Position numbers and translations under genes: made by a program. The notes under the pieces are model-generated. The model was not told the origin of the DNA and did not search any database. It worked only from the letters and a program-made list of their open reading frames with translations. This document shows, in pieces, positions 35,165-45,755 of a DNA stretch of 64,000 bases. The stretch is from Alnus glutinosa. Taxonomy: Eukaryota; Streptophyta; Magnoliopsida; Fagales; Betulaceae. The stretch is taken from the NCBI RefSeq assembly GCF_958979055.1, contig NC_084896.1, positions 26,832,001-26,896,000 of the forward strand. Reading direction: 5' to 3'. Position 1 is the stretch's first letter. Every line of letters starts with the position of its first letter.

Positions 35165-36592
35165 CACTACAAAAAATTTGACGATTGAAACCGTCCAGAA
35201 ATTGCAAAAAACCGTCTGGAAAAAGGTCCAGACGGTTTTTTCTGGACGGTTTCAAACCGTCAATGAATTTGTGTCGCTAATCCAGGTTATGGACGGTTTG
35301 GGTCAAACAGTCTGCAATTTCAGACGGTTTGGACCAAACCGTCCATAACTGATTATGGACGATTTTGCCCAAAACCGTCCACAATTTGTTTGTTTGTTTG
35401 TTTTTTGTTTTTTTTTTTAAAAAAAATTATAATCATTATTATTTTCTAATATATTTATAATTATAATTATTTTTGTTCATCCGGCTGAAGGACCACCGGA
35501 AGGTTGTCCATTTCAATATCTCCACCATCTCGCTGGCTAAAGGAACCACCGGAAGGTCGTCACAGTCGCATGTATGCGCACGTTCTCCATCTCCATCAGC
35601 TTCTTCTCCACCGCACCTCTCGCACTACCCATCAAACATTAACTCCAAACCAAAAACAAATACAAAATAAACAAACACAATCCAAACCCCTAAAAAAACC
35701 AAAGATTGTTATGAGCACAGTTAGATCCGTCCAATGGTTTGGGAGATAGTGGTGACGAGGAGGGCCGGAGGGGGGAGAGAAAGAGAGAGGAAGGGCCGGA
35801 TCTCTCTTTGTATTCCGGCCACAGGTCCGGCCGAGCGTGGGTTTCGGCCGGATCTGTCAAACCCACGCACGTACACCGGCATACGTTCAACAGATCCGGC
35901 CGAAATCCGTCGAGAGAACCCGTCGCGCATCCCGTTCTAGCTGACCGTCCAGATCCCGTCGCGTGCCCCGTTCCTGCCGACCGTCCAGATGCCGTCGACG
36001 TCCGTCTTCAATTGAAGGCCAGAGAGAGGAAGAAGAACGAAGAGGCTCTGAGAGAGAGATGGGTTTCGTACATGAAGAGGAAGAAAGAAACAACAAGAAA
36101 AGAAAGATGGGTTTCGGCTCTGAGAGAGAGATGGGTTTTAAAAAGAAAAAAACAGGAAAAGAACAAAAAAAAATAGAAAAAAGAAAAATGTTACAGACGG
36201 TTTCTTTTTGAAACCGTCTGTAAACTGTTGACTTAAGGACGGTTTTATTAAAAACGTCTCTAAATTTGGAGACGGTTTTTAAGAAAACCGTCTGGAAATT
36301 AGTTTGAATATTAATTTCTAGACGGTTTTATAAAACCGTTTGTAAATTTACAGACGGTTTTAATAAAACCATCTGTATATTTGAATTTTCAAACGGTAAT
36401 ATTAAAACCGTCTGTAAATTTATAGACGGTTTTTAAAAAAACCGTCTGGAAATTAATTTTCTGACGATTTTGATAAAATTGTCTGTAAATTTACAGACGG
36501 TTTTATAAAATTGTCTATAAAACTATAATTCTAGACGGTTTTCAAAACCGTCTAGAAAAAAACCGTCAAGAAAAAGTGATTTTTTGGTAGTG
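35165..36592. mobile_element. Non-autonomous CACTA (EnSpm) transposon, 1.43 kb
   Basis: Ends CACTACAAAAAA and TTTTTTGGTAGTG are CACTA-type inverted termini, with a perfect 3-bp target duplication TAG (35162-35164 and 36593-36595). Both ends carry dense subterminal repeats of ACAGACGGTTTT and its complement, as transposase-binding arrays in this superfamily do. The middle (about 35460-36180) is GC-rich and has words such as GGCCGGATC and GGTTTCGGCCGG; it may be captured host DNA but I do not recognise it. No transposase is encoded. Confidence 0.88.
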
Positions 36593-36719
36593 TAGTTGAA
36601 AGGCTAGCTTAAGACGTGATTATTTCAGCACTTCTTGGAGAATTGCTTCCACCATAGCTGCTATTGTCTTATTGGTGCTCACTTTCATACAAACCATATG
36701 CTCCATCATCTCATTATAA

Positions 36720-37661
36720 CGGCAGATATGAAGTTTGTGTAATTCTAATTGTATTGGATTGTATTGTGATAACATTTTATTGTTCAATTATTTTTACTGG
36801 TTTAGGTGTTTGAGGTTTGTGGAATTGCACTCAATTATAATCTTGCACCTTTTTTATTTTTTATTTAATATTGTAATACTATATGCTCTATTTGCAATAT
36901 CCTTTATACTATTTGAATCATATTTTTAAATTATACACTTTGAGATATTTTCAATCAATCATTCTACCAATTGCTTTTTGTTCGTAATTCTTTTAGTTTG
37001 GTCCTATTTCGTACTCCCTCTCATATTATTAGCACATCTAGTAGTTAGGTATATATATATATATATATATATGTTTCAACTAAAGGAAAGATAATAACCT
37101 TCAATGGCTCTGTAATAATGGTTAGGCTTGCAATAGACTAATAAACCCGCAAGAAAAGAAGATTTGGAGACGGAGAAAGTTAGGTAGTAATTAATATAGG
37201 TGCCCCTAATTTTTGTAATTAGGACATTCCATGCGGTGTACTCGTTTAGTAGCCCCCAAAGCCCATGGAGCCCATCATGGCCCACATAAGCCCAAGAAGG
37301 GCCGGACAACATAATAAAAAGCTCAAGGTCATAGACTTATATGTAGTTTACACAACACATGTAAAAGCGATGTGTTTTTAATTGGTACAGCGATTTCAAT
37401 AGGGGAGGGGTTTTTTTTTTCATGTTCCAAATTTTTTTTCTCAATTTTGTTTTTCCTGTTTTTTAAACGATTCAAACATATATCGGTTTTCACCATTTCA
37501 AAAACATTAAGAATGAGGTCCTTTTGAAGATATGTGTTGGATTCAGCTTATAAGACTGTCTGTATCTACCTCTTTCTGTCAAAATTCTTCCAATGTGCGT
37601 GACTTTGTCCCATTTCCCCTTTCCTCAATTCTCTCTCAAAAAAAAAAAAATTAAGAATATA

Positions 37662-37697
<36 letters not shown>

Positions 37698-37830
37698 CAA
37701 ACTAACCCTTATTCATTTATTTTATTTTTATTTTTTATTTTTTTATGAAAAAACACTTTATAAACCAAACTCAAAATCCAAAACAAGCACTCCAGTAAAC
37801 ACAGGATACAACTACCCCGAAAAGGTGAGC
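36720..37830. other. 3' flank of pseudogene G and poly-A/T-rich DNA
   Basis: 36720-37070 is the conserved DUF247 3' flank. 37090-37300 matches 42010-42210 downstream of pseudogene H (words GGTTAGGCTTGCAATAGA and CCCAAAGCCCATGGAGCCC). A TA microsatellite lies at 37053-37072 and long A runs at 37638-37695. No gene seen. Confidence 0.5.
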
Positions 37831-38560
37831 ACAACTACAGCTTGCTAGTGCAGTAGAGAAACAACAAAACCTACTAATACAGTCTACATCTCACAAACAA
37901 AAACAAAAGAAACACCTGCTCTGTTCAAAACAGAGATCACAAAGAACACTAAACAGAACCAGCCTCAAAGGAGAACCGACACTACATCAAATTATGCAGA
38001 TTCCATCCTTGCACAAGCTTGCAATTCTGAGTAGTCCTCTTGAACGGACAATTAGCCATAATCTTCTACCTAACCTCCCATTTAACATGAGCCATAATTT
38101 GTTCCTCTGATCTAGGAGCATTGTAATGCATCAGATCATTACGTTGCCTCCATAAATGATCAACTGTGGCCCCAAAACAAAGCTTGCACAGATTGGTATA
38201 TAGACTTTTCCCCTTTCAGCTCATTTGTACTCCAAGCTGCAACATCCTCCCACTCCACCTCCGGATCAGAAAATCTTGCAAGAGGCCATCAATTCTCTCC
38301 ATATTCTTCTGCTGAAACTAAAATTAAAGAAGAAATGGTCTCTGCTTTCTTGGTTACCGTGGCAGAAAAGACACAAGCTATTCCCACCATATCCCCATTT
38401 ACACATCCGGTCCTTGGGTGGAAGAACATCCCTGAAAGCCAACCAAAGCATGAAGGCATGTCTAGGAATAGCCATAGAAAATCAGACCGTTTTCCACCAA
38501 GAAACAACAGGCATCCTTTCCCTTAGAAGATCCCATGTCTTAGGGCAAGAATAACATTTT
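37831..38560 (-). mobile_element. LINE ORF2 C-terminal fragment, zf-RVT region, copy 2
   Basis: On the minus strand 38266-38475 reads AIPRHAFMLWLAFRDVLPP, KDRMCKWGYGG and CLFCHGNQESRDHFFF, then FSRRIWRELMASC, a good zf-RVT domain of plant L1 ORF2. It is longer and better kept than copy 1. Upstream coding regions are absent. The pyrimidine-rich + strand DNA at about 37715-37745 may reflect its A-rich 3' tail. Confidence 0.75.
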
Positions 38561-38882
38561 CATTTATTTTTTTGTATTATGATTCATTTAATTTTTATTT
38601 TATGATTGAATTTCACGTCTTTATTCATTTCTTGGGAATGGGCTTCCTAGAGAGAGAGAGAGACCCTGCTCAGTTCAAAGCCATATCTTTACAATAACGA
38701 GAAACAGGATATCACCAAATTCCAATATTGTCCATAACAAGCCACTAACAAATTTATAAAATAATTTTCCATAAATATCAAAATTTATAGAAAATTATTT
38801 TGTAACATATTTACAGGCTTTTGTTGCATTACACATGTAAAGATCCGGGCGGATTCACTAGCTAGGGCATTATATCATGACC

Positions 38883-39107
38883 AATGAATGTTAAAGCTCT
38901 TTCTAGTACTTTTTTGGTGTCCATTTGAAAGGACATAAAAAAAAAAATTAAAAAATTAAAAAAAAAAATTAAAAAAAAAAAAAAAAATTAAAAAATTAAA
39001 AAATTGCATCCATGTCATCAAAAAAACATAGATGTAATTTTTTTATTACATTTATATTCTTCCAGAGGGACACCAAAATAACAATAAAAGGAACTCTAGT
39101 ATTCCTC
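38883..39107. mobile_element. Mutator-type MITE, copy 2
   Basis: Counterpart of 26238-26425 with an expanded A-rich loop. Flanks ATCATGACC and GTCATGACC (8 of 9). Confidence 0.7.
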
Positions 39108-40461
39108 GTCATGACCCTCTATCCCTTTTGTCTTACCATAACAAGTGGCCAGCCAACAAGGCATGATCCGATGATTCTCATAATTTGACTTACTATAATC
39201 TTCATGTAGTTACTAACCGCTATTTACAAAGTTATTCTAATTATTAAATGTGGTTACTAACTGTTATCCACACATAAGGTAATGAATATTTTGGGCCTAC
39301 GCCTTCTTTTGGCCTCTATTACGACATATTTTAAAAGATTTAAAAAATGTTTTGGACCCCTTTTTAGTGTTTGGCGCTGTTTTAATATTTTTTTTTTAAA
39401 AAAAAATAAAATAAAATCCATAGTGTTTTAAATGAAATCCATATCTACATTTCCTATTCTAGCATAAAAATAACAAAGAAAATACAAACACCCTTGGATG
39501 GGTTCATCCAAAAAATACAAACATACAAATTACAAATAACAGTTATTCCAATATAAATCCAACAACATTACAAATCCAACAAACATAAAAACGACGCAAT
39601 TTTGGTGAATTTGTTATACATATTAAGCACATTTGCTTACCCTAAAACAGCTATCCACATATACGGATAATGGTTAACGGTTAGTTGTGATTAATAATTG
39701 CCCGCTTTTACATGATGGCTGAATTGCCCCAAAATATTTCAATATGGTTTCTACCACCACCCGGTATGGCCAAATGGGGTGATTAAGCCACCCCATTTGG
39801 CCAAAGAGGGAGGGTCTCTTGTTTTATTTATTTATTTATTTTTCATTTTTTCTAGTACTAATTATTAATTTTTTTCAATAAAATAGTTAATGAGGTACTA
39901 AATGTGCCCTCAGCCTTTGCAGGGCCATAATAAAGCAATAAGGAGAATTAGAGCTTTTTTTGTATTTTTTTCAAATGTCATGTAACTTTTAATTTACTAT
40001 TGAATTAAAATTTAATAATAATCATTTAAAATTTAATGTTAATTTTAAATTTGAAATACAACATTTGAATTAACGGAAAGAGAACTCCTCCTTGTAGGAG
40101 GTCCCTCTCCACGTGAAAAATGTTGGTTGGTATTGATTCGATTGAAAACTAAAACAAACTAAAAAAAGCTGAGCAGAAAATATAAAAAGAATTCATTTGG
40201 TCTCGGACACAAGCAAATCATAAAGAAGAAAGTGAATCTTGGTCGGAGAGGAAGGCATAATTGGCATTTGGCTCCCCTTTATTTTCCCTCTATTTATTTT
40301 ACTTTGCCTCGGAATATGAGTTAAGCTTAGAAAAGGAAAAACGAGAGTAAGTGGGTTCTGCTAAGCCATTTGATGTTGTTAAAATTGTGATAGACAATTT
40401 TTAAAACTCTGCCAGCCATTTGATATGAACTGAAAACACATGTAAGGATTCGTTTGAAATC

Positions 40462-40498
<37 letters not shown>

Positions 40499-40790
40499 AG
40501 CTGTATTCAATTTTTAAAGACTCAATAAGTGAGAGTAGATGATTAACCCTTTAAAAATTGGAACAAATGGACAAAATTTTTAAAACTCTGCCAGCCGTTG
40601 ATATGTGCAATATGCTAAGAAGTGCCAGCTGTTTGGTCTCCACGATGAAAGTCGAACGAGGTGGGACACGTGACAAACCTTTATTACTGTCGTGGTCCGC
40701 GGAGACCCAAAAATTGACTAAACAAACCTTAAACGGAAGCAAGCTGTTTGCTCTCCACTAAAAACATTAATAAAATATTTTATTAAATTT

Positions 40791-41144
40791 AGACTATGTA
40801 GTGCTTGTTCTTGACGCCCCTCCTTTCTCCGTAATTAAACTGTTGGAGCGTGGCTCCTTTTTACTTGTACCTTTCTCTTGCTATGCATAAGAATTTGTAT
40901 TTCTTTGCTCTTTTTTCCACCAGCATCAGTTGTCAGTTCAGATATCACATAAAATCCTAATTTAGTTCTAAATATTCTGTGAATATCAAGGATTTAAAAG
41001 ATACTTAGAATTTAGAAAAGAAAAGGTCAACAGGAGATTTTGCAGCATCGTGGGAACTATCTTCCAATATATGTTTTAACTAATGCTGGTGACCCGTGTC
41101 TTTGTGATCATTAGGCAATTTAAGAAAGGCAACTTAATTGCTAG
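40791..41144 (+). other. Partial leader intron of pseudogene H
   Basis: Matches 23250-23582 upstream of gene E (words TATGTAGTGCTTGTTC and CAGCATCRTGGGAACTATC). The donor, leader exon and promoter are missing because the segmental duplication ends at 40790. Confidence 0.65.
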
Positions 41145-41590
41145 ATGGCAGAATCAGCAAGTGCAGAAATTCAAGAAGAAGCAAATGCTTTGATAATAAA
41201 TGTCAATGAAAATTCTGAAAGTGAATGGGAAGCAAACAGTGCAAGTGGAAATGAAAGTCAAAAGGGAAAAGTTGATACGGAAGCCAACTTGCTAGACAGA
41301 GCGTTGGCAAATAACATCACACAAATGCTAGAAAGCTTGGAGCCTCCCTTATCACCTGAATGTTGTATCTACAAGGTTCCAAGTGATCTTCGCAAAATGA
41401 ACGAAGAAGCTTACACTCCTCAGGTTATATCAATAGGGCCTTTTCACCACGGTGTTGAAAGGTTCCTCGCCATGGTTGGCAGGCTAACTTGAGACGTGAT
41501 TATTTCAGCACTCCTTGGAGAACTGCTTCTACCGTATTTGCTATTATCTTGTTGGTGCTCACTTTCATACAAACTGTAAGCTCGTTACTG
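41145..41590 (+). pseudogene. DUF247 pseudogene H with large internal deletion
   Basis: Starts MAESASAEIQEEANALIINV and is a close relative of gene E, with a longer acidic N-terminal insert. Motifs CCIYKVPSDLRKMNEEAYTP and SIGPFHHGVERF are present, then the sequence jumps to the C-terminal region. GAAAGGTTCCTCGCCATGG continues the part equivalent to KVPCHRWKATLRRDY in gene E, out of frame, so the open frame ends at 41492 after 115 codons. The anchor region (PWRTASTVFAIILLVLTF) follows in another frame to about 41585. About 0.95 kb of coding sequence is missing compared with gene E. No promoter or leader exon is left. Confidence 0.85.
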
Positions 41591-41885
41591 CAGAAATGAA
41601 GTTTGTGTAATTCTAATTGTATTGGATTGTATTGTGATAACATGTGAATCAAATTGTAGTCTACTACTTGGAAATTTTAAATTTTAGTTAAGTACTAAAT
41701 TTTTTGCTTTTGCACTCAATTATAATCTTGCACCTTTTTTTAAAAAAAAAAATTAAAAAAAAAATTAATATTGTAATAGTATATGCTCTATTTGCAATAT
41801 TCTTTATACTCTTTGAATCATATTTTTAAATTATACACTTTGAGATATTTTCAATCAATCATTCTACCAATTGCTATTTTGTTCC

Positions 41886-41888
<3 letters not shown>

Positions 41889-41969
<81 letters not shown>

Positions 41970-41978
41970 TCTCTCTCA
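41889..41978. repeat. (CT)n microsatellite
   Basis: About 43 CT dinucleotides with one interruption, in the 3' flank of pseudogene H. Confidence 0.95.
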
Positions 41979-42204
41979 TATTATTAGCTCATTGTCTAGT
42001 AGTTATATATATGTCAATGGCTCTTTGCTCTTTTACAGTGGTTAGGCTTGCAATAGATTAATAAACCCACAAGAAAAGAAGTTTTGGAGATACAGAAAAG
42101 TTAGGTAGTAATTAATAAAGGTGCCCCCAATTTTGTAATTAGGATTTAGGACATTCCATTAGGTGTACTCGTTTAGTGGCCACCAAAGCCCATGGAGCCC
42201 ACAC

Positions 42205-42360
42205 TACAAATTTTTTTTGCATTTCAAGACGTGGACCATCTACGTCGCAAATAGGTAGCCACGTGGCATTAGCGACGTGGACCACGCGTCATTGATCCAG
42301 TTGTCACGAAATGCCGGATCGCGACATGGACAAAGTGGCACGCGAATGGGGATGATAATC
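42205..42360. mobile_element. CACTA-like terminus, fragment
   Basis: Begins CACTACAAATTTTTTTTGC, a CACTA-type end, followed by ACGTGG/GCGACG words. The other end was not found nearby, so it is probably truncated. Confidence 0.4.
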
Positions 42361-44166
42361 GTTAACTTGGACTATAAGGCTAGTTGGAAGTCATAACTTG
42401 ATATTATTATTGTTATAGTTAATAGTAAGTCATACTAGTACCAAGTTGCGCATATGAATTATGTGATTCTTTTCCGAGTAAGTTCATGGACACTCTAATC
42501 TGTACAAGTTTTGGACACTGATTTAGTCCTTCATAGACTCAACTGTAGTAAGAAGGTATGTTATGAGATCAATGACACATAGTAGTGGTGGCAATTGTGA
42601 TGGTAGTTATTATTGTTATCACTATTAGTTAGTCTTATTAGTACCAAGTTGCATTTACAATTTATTTGATTCTTTTGAGTAACTTATGGTGGCTATGCAG
42701 CAAGAGAAAGAAAGAGCCATGGTTAATTAATGAGATGGTAGGAAAGCTCACAAATGTCTGTTGGGACAAGTGCATCACTAGTACACCCGAGAGCAAGTTC
42801 AGTTTCAGTGAGTCTAGTTGTCTTTCAAATTGTGCTTGGCATTATATGGATATGAGCGTCATTATCATGAAATGCTTCCATAACATGCAGTGAAGGTCTA
42901 GGAGAATTGATGTGCTATCTCAATTACAAGATGTAGTCTTTTTTGCCTGTGTCCTCAGTTTAACTATCAGCCGAAGATATTTTGTATTTTTGGAAGTAAA
43001 TCTCATGTCAATTTCATGAAAATATTACATTAAGATATCTTTCAATTTTATAGTACTCTACAATCAATTTCCTGAGCATTCCATGATGAATGAATTGCTA
43101 GCATTTGTGGACCTTGTGGTTAGTTGCAGTTTTAAGCTTATTATCTGCTGCTTGAAGGCTTGGTGGCTGTGAGGAAGCAACGAAATTTGATTATGAATAA
43201 ACCCTTCTTTGTGATGTTGTGTGCTAAAAGTTGTATGGTGTTGCAAATATGAATATTTTATGGTTAGTTGCAGTTTCACCCCTAATTGAAAATAACCATG
43301 GATTACCATTGGATAGTAGCATTTCTCTTATCAAAATGATATTCAACAGGAATGGTAAGCAAAACATGAATTACGGGGAAATGGAACAAAAAAGAAATTA
43401 TGTAATCTGCCACAATAATATCCATTAAGTGTATCGGATGACAAAATAGCACGACATTTTGACAACTTTTAACGGATGAAAATTAGATGCTGCTACAAAT
43501 ATGCAACATGCGATTTACAAGAAGTTGATTGGAGGACTTGAAGTAGAAGGGCAGCATGAGTATTAACAAGGTTCATAAACATGTTTGCAGGTCTACACAT
43601 ATACAATGAATCCCCAAGAACAAAAAAAAAAAAGAAAAAAAAAAGGTCAACACATACGAAGGGAGCATTTTCCTAACACTGAGAAATTGGTCCTAGATAA
43701 TCGCCCTCCAAACTGACTAGTGCTTGAAATTCCCTTTCCGCCACCAATTACATTGTTCCAATCACAATGAAACGAACCACGACATCCTTTTCAATCTTCA
43801 AAGCAGAAGAATTCAAAACCCAAAATTTCCAACTTTTAGCAACAACAGAGAGAGACAGAGTCAACCTGCCTCTGATAAGCCACAGCAAAAGGAGAGGCGA
43901 AGCAGCAGAAGCAGCTTCTGTTGGGAAAGGCTTTTCCTTTAGAGCATGGAATTCAAGAGCAGCCGATGATTACTAGTGATTAGTGAAAAGATAAAAAGCT
44001 GTTTGATATAATAAGTGCTTTTCGTCTGCTTTCTAGATGGCTATCATAACGCTGCTCTCCATCAATCAACTAATGAATTATCAAAAAAGGAAAGAAAATG
44101 ACACTCCCTCTTCCCCCCCCTCCCCCTCACTTCCCGCAGGAAGCAACAGCCAACAAATGATTGTGC
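42361..44166. other. Intergenic DNA, no recognised gene
   Basis: Contains short open frames at 42666-42893, 43064-43309 and 43724-43976 of which none resembles a family I know. A repeated word CTAGTACCAAGTTGC occurs at about 42435 and 42637. It may hold relic gene fragments, but I cannot support one. Confidence 0.35.
43997..44033. repeat. 37-bp direct repeat, left copy
   Basis: AGCTGTTTGATATAATAAGT plus GCTTTTCGTCTGCTTT occurs here and, with one change, at 45719-45755. The two copies flank the two PIF-type elements. Confidence 0.8.
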
Positions 44167-44169
44167 TAA

Positions 44170-44553
44170 GAGCATTCCTACCAGTTTCCCTTCCTTTTCC
44201 CTTCATTTTTTCTAAATGTAGGGAATAAAACTACTTTTTGCTTCCCTATAAAAAAACACTCCACAACAGCTTCCTTTCATTTTTCTCTATATCATTAAAA
44301 TATTATTTTGTTACTTTTACTTTAATTAAAAGTAAGAAAAGAAAGAGATAAAGTAAAAAAGAGATTATATTTTAGAATAAACAATTGAATGGGAGGTGAA
44401 CAGTGCTTTCCAATGCATTGGGAAGCACTGTTCACTTCCTATGGAACAGATAATTGTAGGAAAGCTGCTGTGGGATGGTTTTTTTTACTTTCTTAAAATT
44501 TTTCCTAAAATTTAGGGAACAGATCCCTTGTAGGAAAGCTGCTAGTAATACTC
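44170..44553. mobile_element. PIF/Harbinger (Tourist-like) element 1, 384 bp
   Basis: Termini GAGCATTCCTACCAG and CTAGTAATACTC are imperfect inverted repeats. TAA target duplications lie at 44167-44169 and 44554-44556. Non-coding, with GGAAGCACTGTTCACTTCC-type palindromic words in the middle. Confidence 0.75.
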
Positions 44554-44556
44554 TAA

Positions 44557-44958
44557 GAGCATTTTTAGTAGCCTCACCAAATTAGTTTTTTAGCTATTTT
44601 GGTGAGCCAATTTGATGAAAACTCTTAAACATCACTCCCAGCAACCTCACCATTTTAACCAAAAAAATTTGATGACTGAAATTACTAGTCAAATTAGACC
44701 AGGCTGTTTCACTCAACAACTCTATTTCTATTTTCTCTCTCCCACGATTGCAATTCACTTTTTCATCTTTCTTCTTTCATTTTTCTCCCACCTTCACGCA
44801 CAGGATACCTGAGCTCATCACCACAAGCCTGTCGTCCCCCCAGCGTCGCAGTCCAACGAGCCCACACCAGATCCTTCCCGTCCGTCCAGTCCCACACCGG
44901 CCATCTCTCCATCAAGCCTCCTTCCTCTATTTGGATTCCTCTCCGCCCCATCTCAGTG

Positions 44959-44996
<38 letters not shown>

Positions 44997-45717
44997 GTTC
45001 ATATTTCTTTGCAAATCTAACCTCTGAGCACGGAGCGTCTGGGCTTACTGGGGTTAACCCAGGTGGACTTTGGCTTGGACAAGAGCTGGGTTTGGTCCTT
45101 GGAGGGTTTAGAGAGGGTGGTTGTGGATAGAGGCTTGAGTTGCTCAGATAAAGATGGGTTTTTCTGGTTTTGTTCTGTCAAATTTGGAGACACCTTTGGG
45201 GGAGATTTGGAAGAGCTGCACAAAATGGTAAATCTCCTTACTCTGTGTTGTCTGTGTGGAGAGTTGAAGATAATGAGTCTCTTAGTGTCTGAGAGATGCC
45301 CTGTAAAATGGACATCTAGAGCCGTAGACAAAGCAGTAGCCATGGCACACAGAGAGAGAGAGAGAGAGTTGGTTTAAGACAAATCTTCCAGTATAGATGT
45401 TTTTCAGGATATTTTTGTAAACCTTATCTGAATCCAACTAATGACCCTAAAAACTGAGAATGTTCAGAAGAAAAAAGAAAGAAAGATTAAGTTGATAGAA
45501 AAAAAATTGGGTTATAGATCCAGCCCAAAGGGTGGGTTTTAAATAGATAAATAATAAAAAAAATTGAAAAAATATTATTTAAATGGAAATTCCATTTGAC
45601 TAGTAAAATTTGGTGAGGCTGCTAGGGAAATTTTAATAAAGTGGCTCACCAGAATAGAAAAAAGTGATTTTTAACTATTTTGGTGAGTAAAATTTGGTGA
45701 GGCTACTAGGAATGCTC
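44557..45717. mobile_element. PIF/Harbinger-type element 2, 1.16 kb, carrying captured PPR gene DNA
   Basis: Termini GAGCATTTTTAGTAGCCTCA and TGAGGCTACTAGGAATGCTC are long inverted repeats, with subterminal ATTTTGGTGAG repeats on both sides. TAA lies at 44554-44556 and 45718-45720. The left TAA is shared with element 1, so the two abut. No transposase. The interior holds a fragment of a host PPR gene (45017-45343, minus) and a (CT)n run at 44961-44993. This is a Pack-type (gene-capturing) non-autonomous element. Confidence 0.78.
45017..45343 (-). pseudogene. Captured N-terminus of a chloroplast PPR protein gene (At5g46580/SOT1-like)
   Basis: A 108-residue open frame begins MATALSTALDVHFTGHLSD and ends SEQLKPLS-rich spacer then KSTWVNPSKPRRSVL. 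The Ser/Thr-rich, acid-poor start fits a chloroplast transit peptide. The STWVNP.KP.RSVL segment is what I recall just before the first repeats in SOT1-like (PPR-SMR) proteins. The match ends at RSVL, and stop follows two codons later in unrelated CT-rich DNA, so no PPR repeat is present. It sits wholly within the PIF-type element, antisense to the window. It could be transcribed as a decoy or siRNA source, but that is speculation. Assignment rests on memory of the family, not a search. Confidence 0.6.
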
Positions 45718-45718
45718 T

Positions 45719-45755
45719 AAGCTGTTTGATACAATAAGTGCTTTTCGTCTGCTTT
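45719..45755. repeat. 37-bp direct repeat, right copy
   Basis: Partner of 43997-44033; overlaps the right TAA of PIF-type element 2. Confidence 0.8.

Larger units (their letters stand above)
31428..36719 (+). pseudogene. DUF247 pseudogene G, 5'-truncated and split by two insertions
   Basis: The coding remains lie in three pieces. The first (about 31428-31446) matches the region just before LLENQLPFF in gene E (GACATATGCTTGCTTG in E). The second (34482-35164) covers ENQLPFFIIEEIYNLAF to the LCEKLNSFYKVPCH region, with stops and shifts (for example the stop ending the open frame at 34898 and one near 35083). The third (36593-36719) holds RRDYFST-like sequence and the anchor to TAA at 36717. 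The N-terminal half, promoter and leader are missing: gene F's 3' flank is joined straight to mid-gene sequence. It belongs to the gene E subgroup (KVGSSE, NEHHVPIYPNFKIMHFADLLRT). Confidence 0.85.
37831..40790. repeat. Segmental duplication, copy 2
   Basis: Counterpart of 25187-28083. Its right edge at about 40790 joins directly to the leader intron of pseudogene H, removing that copy's promoter and leader exon. A poly-A run at 40466-40496 is expanded relative to copy 1. Confidence 0.85.

Noticed and set aside
35504-36211. Frames up to 145 codons, charged (R, E, K)
   Set aside because: Inside the CACTA element, over purine-rich repeats; four overlapping frames on both strands share the bias.
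42361-44166. Possible host gene fragments (frames at 42666, 43231, 43724)
   Set aside because: No domain, no splice pattern and no similarity I can name.
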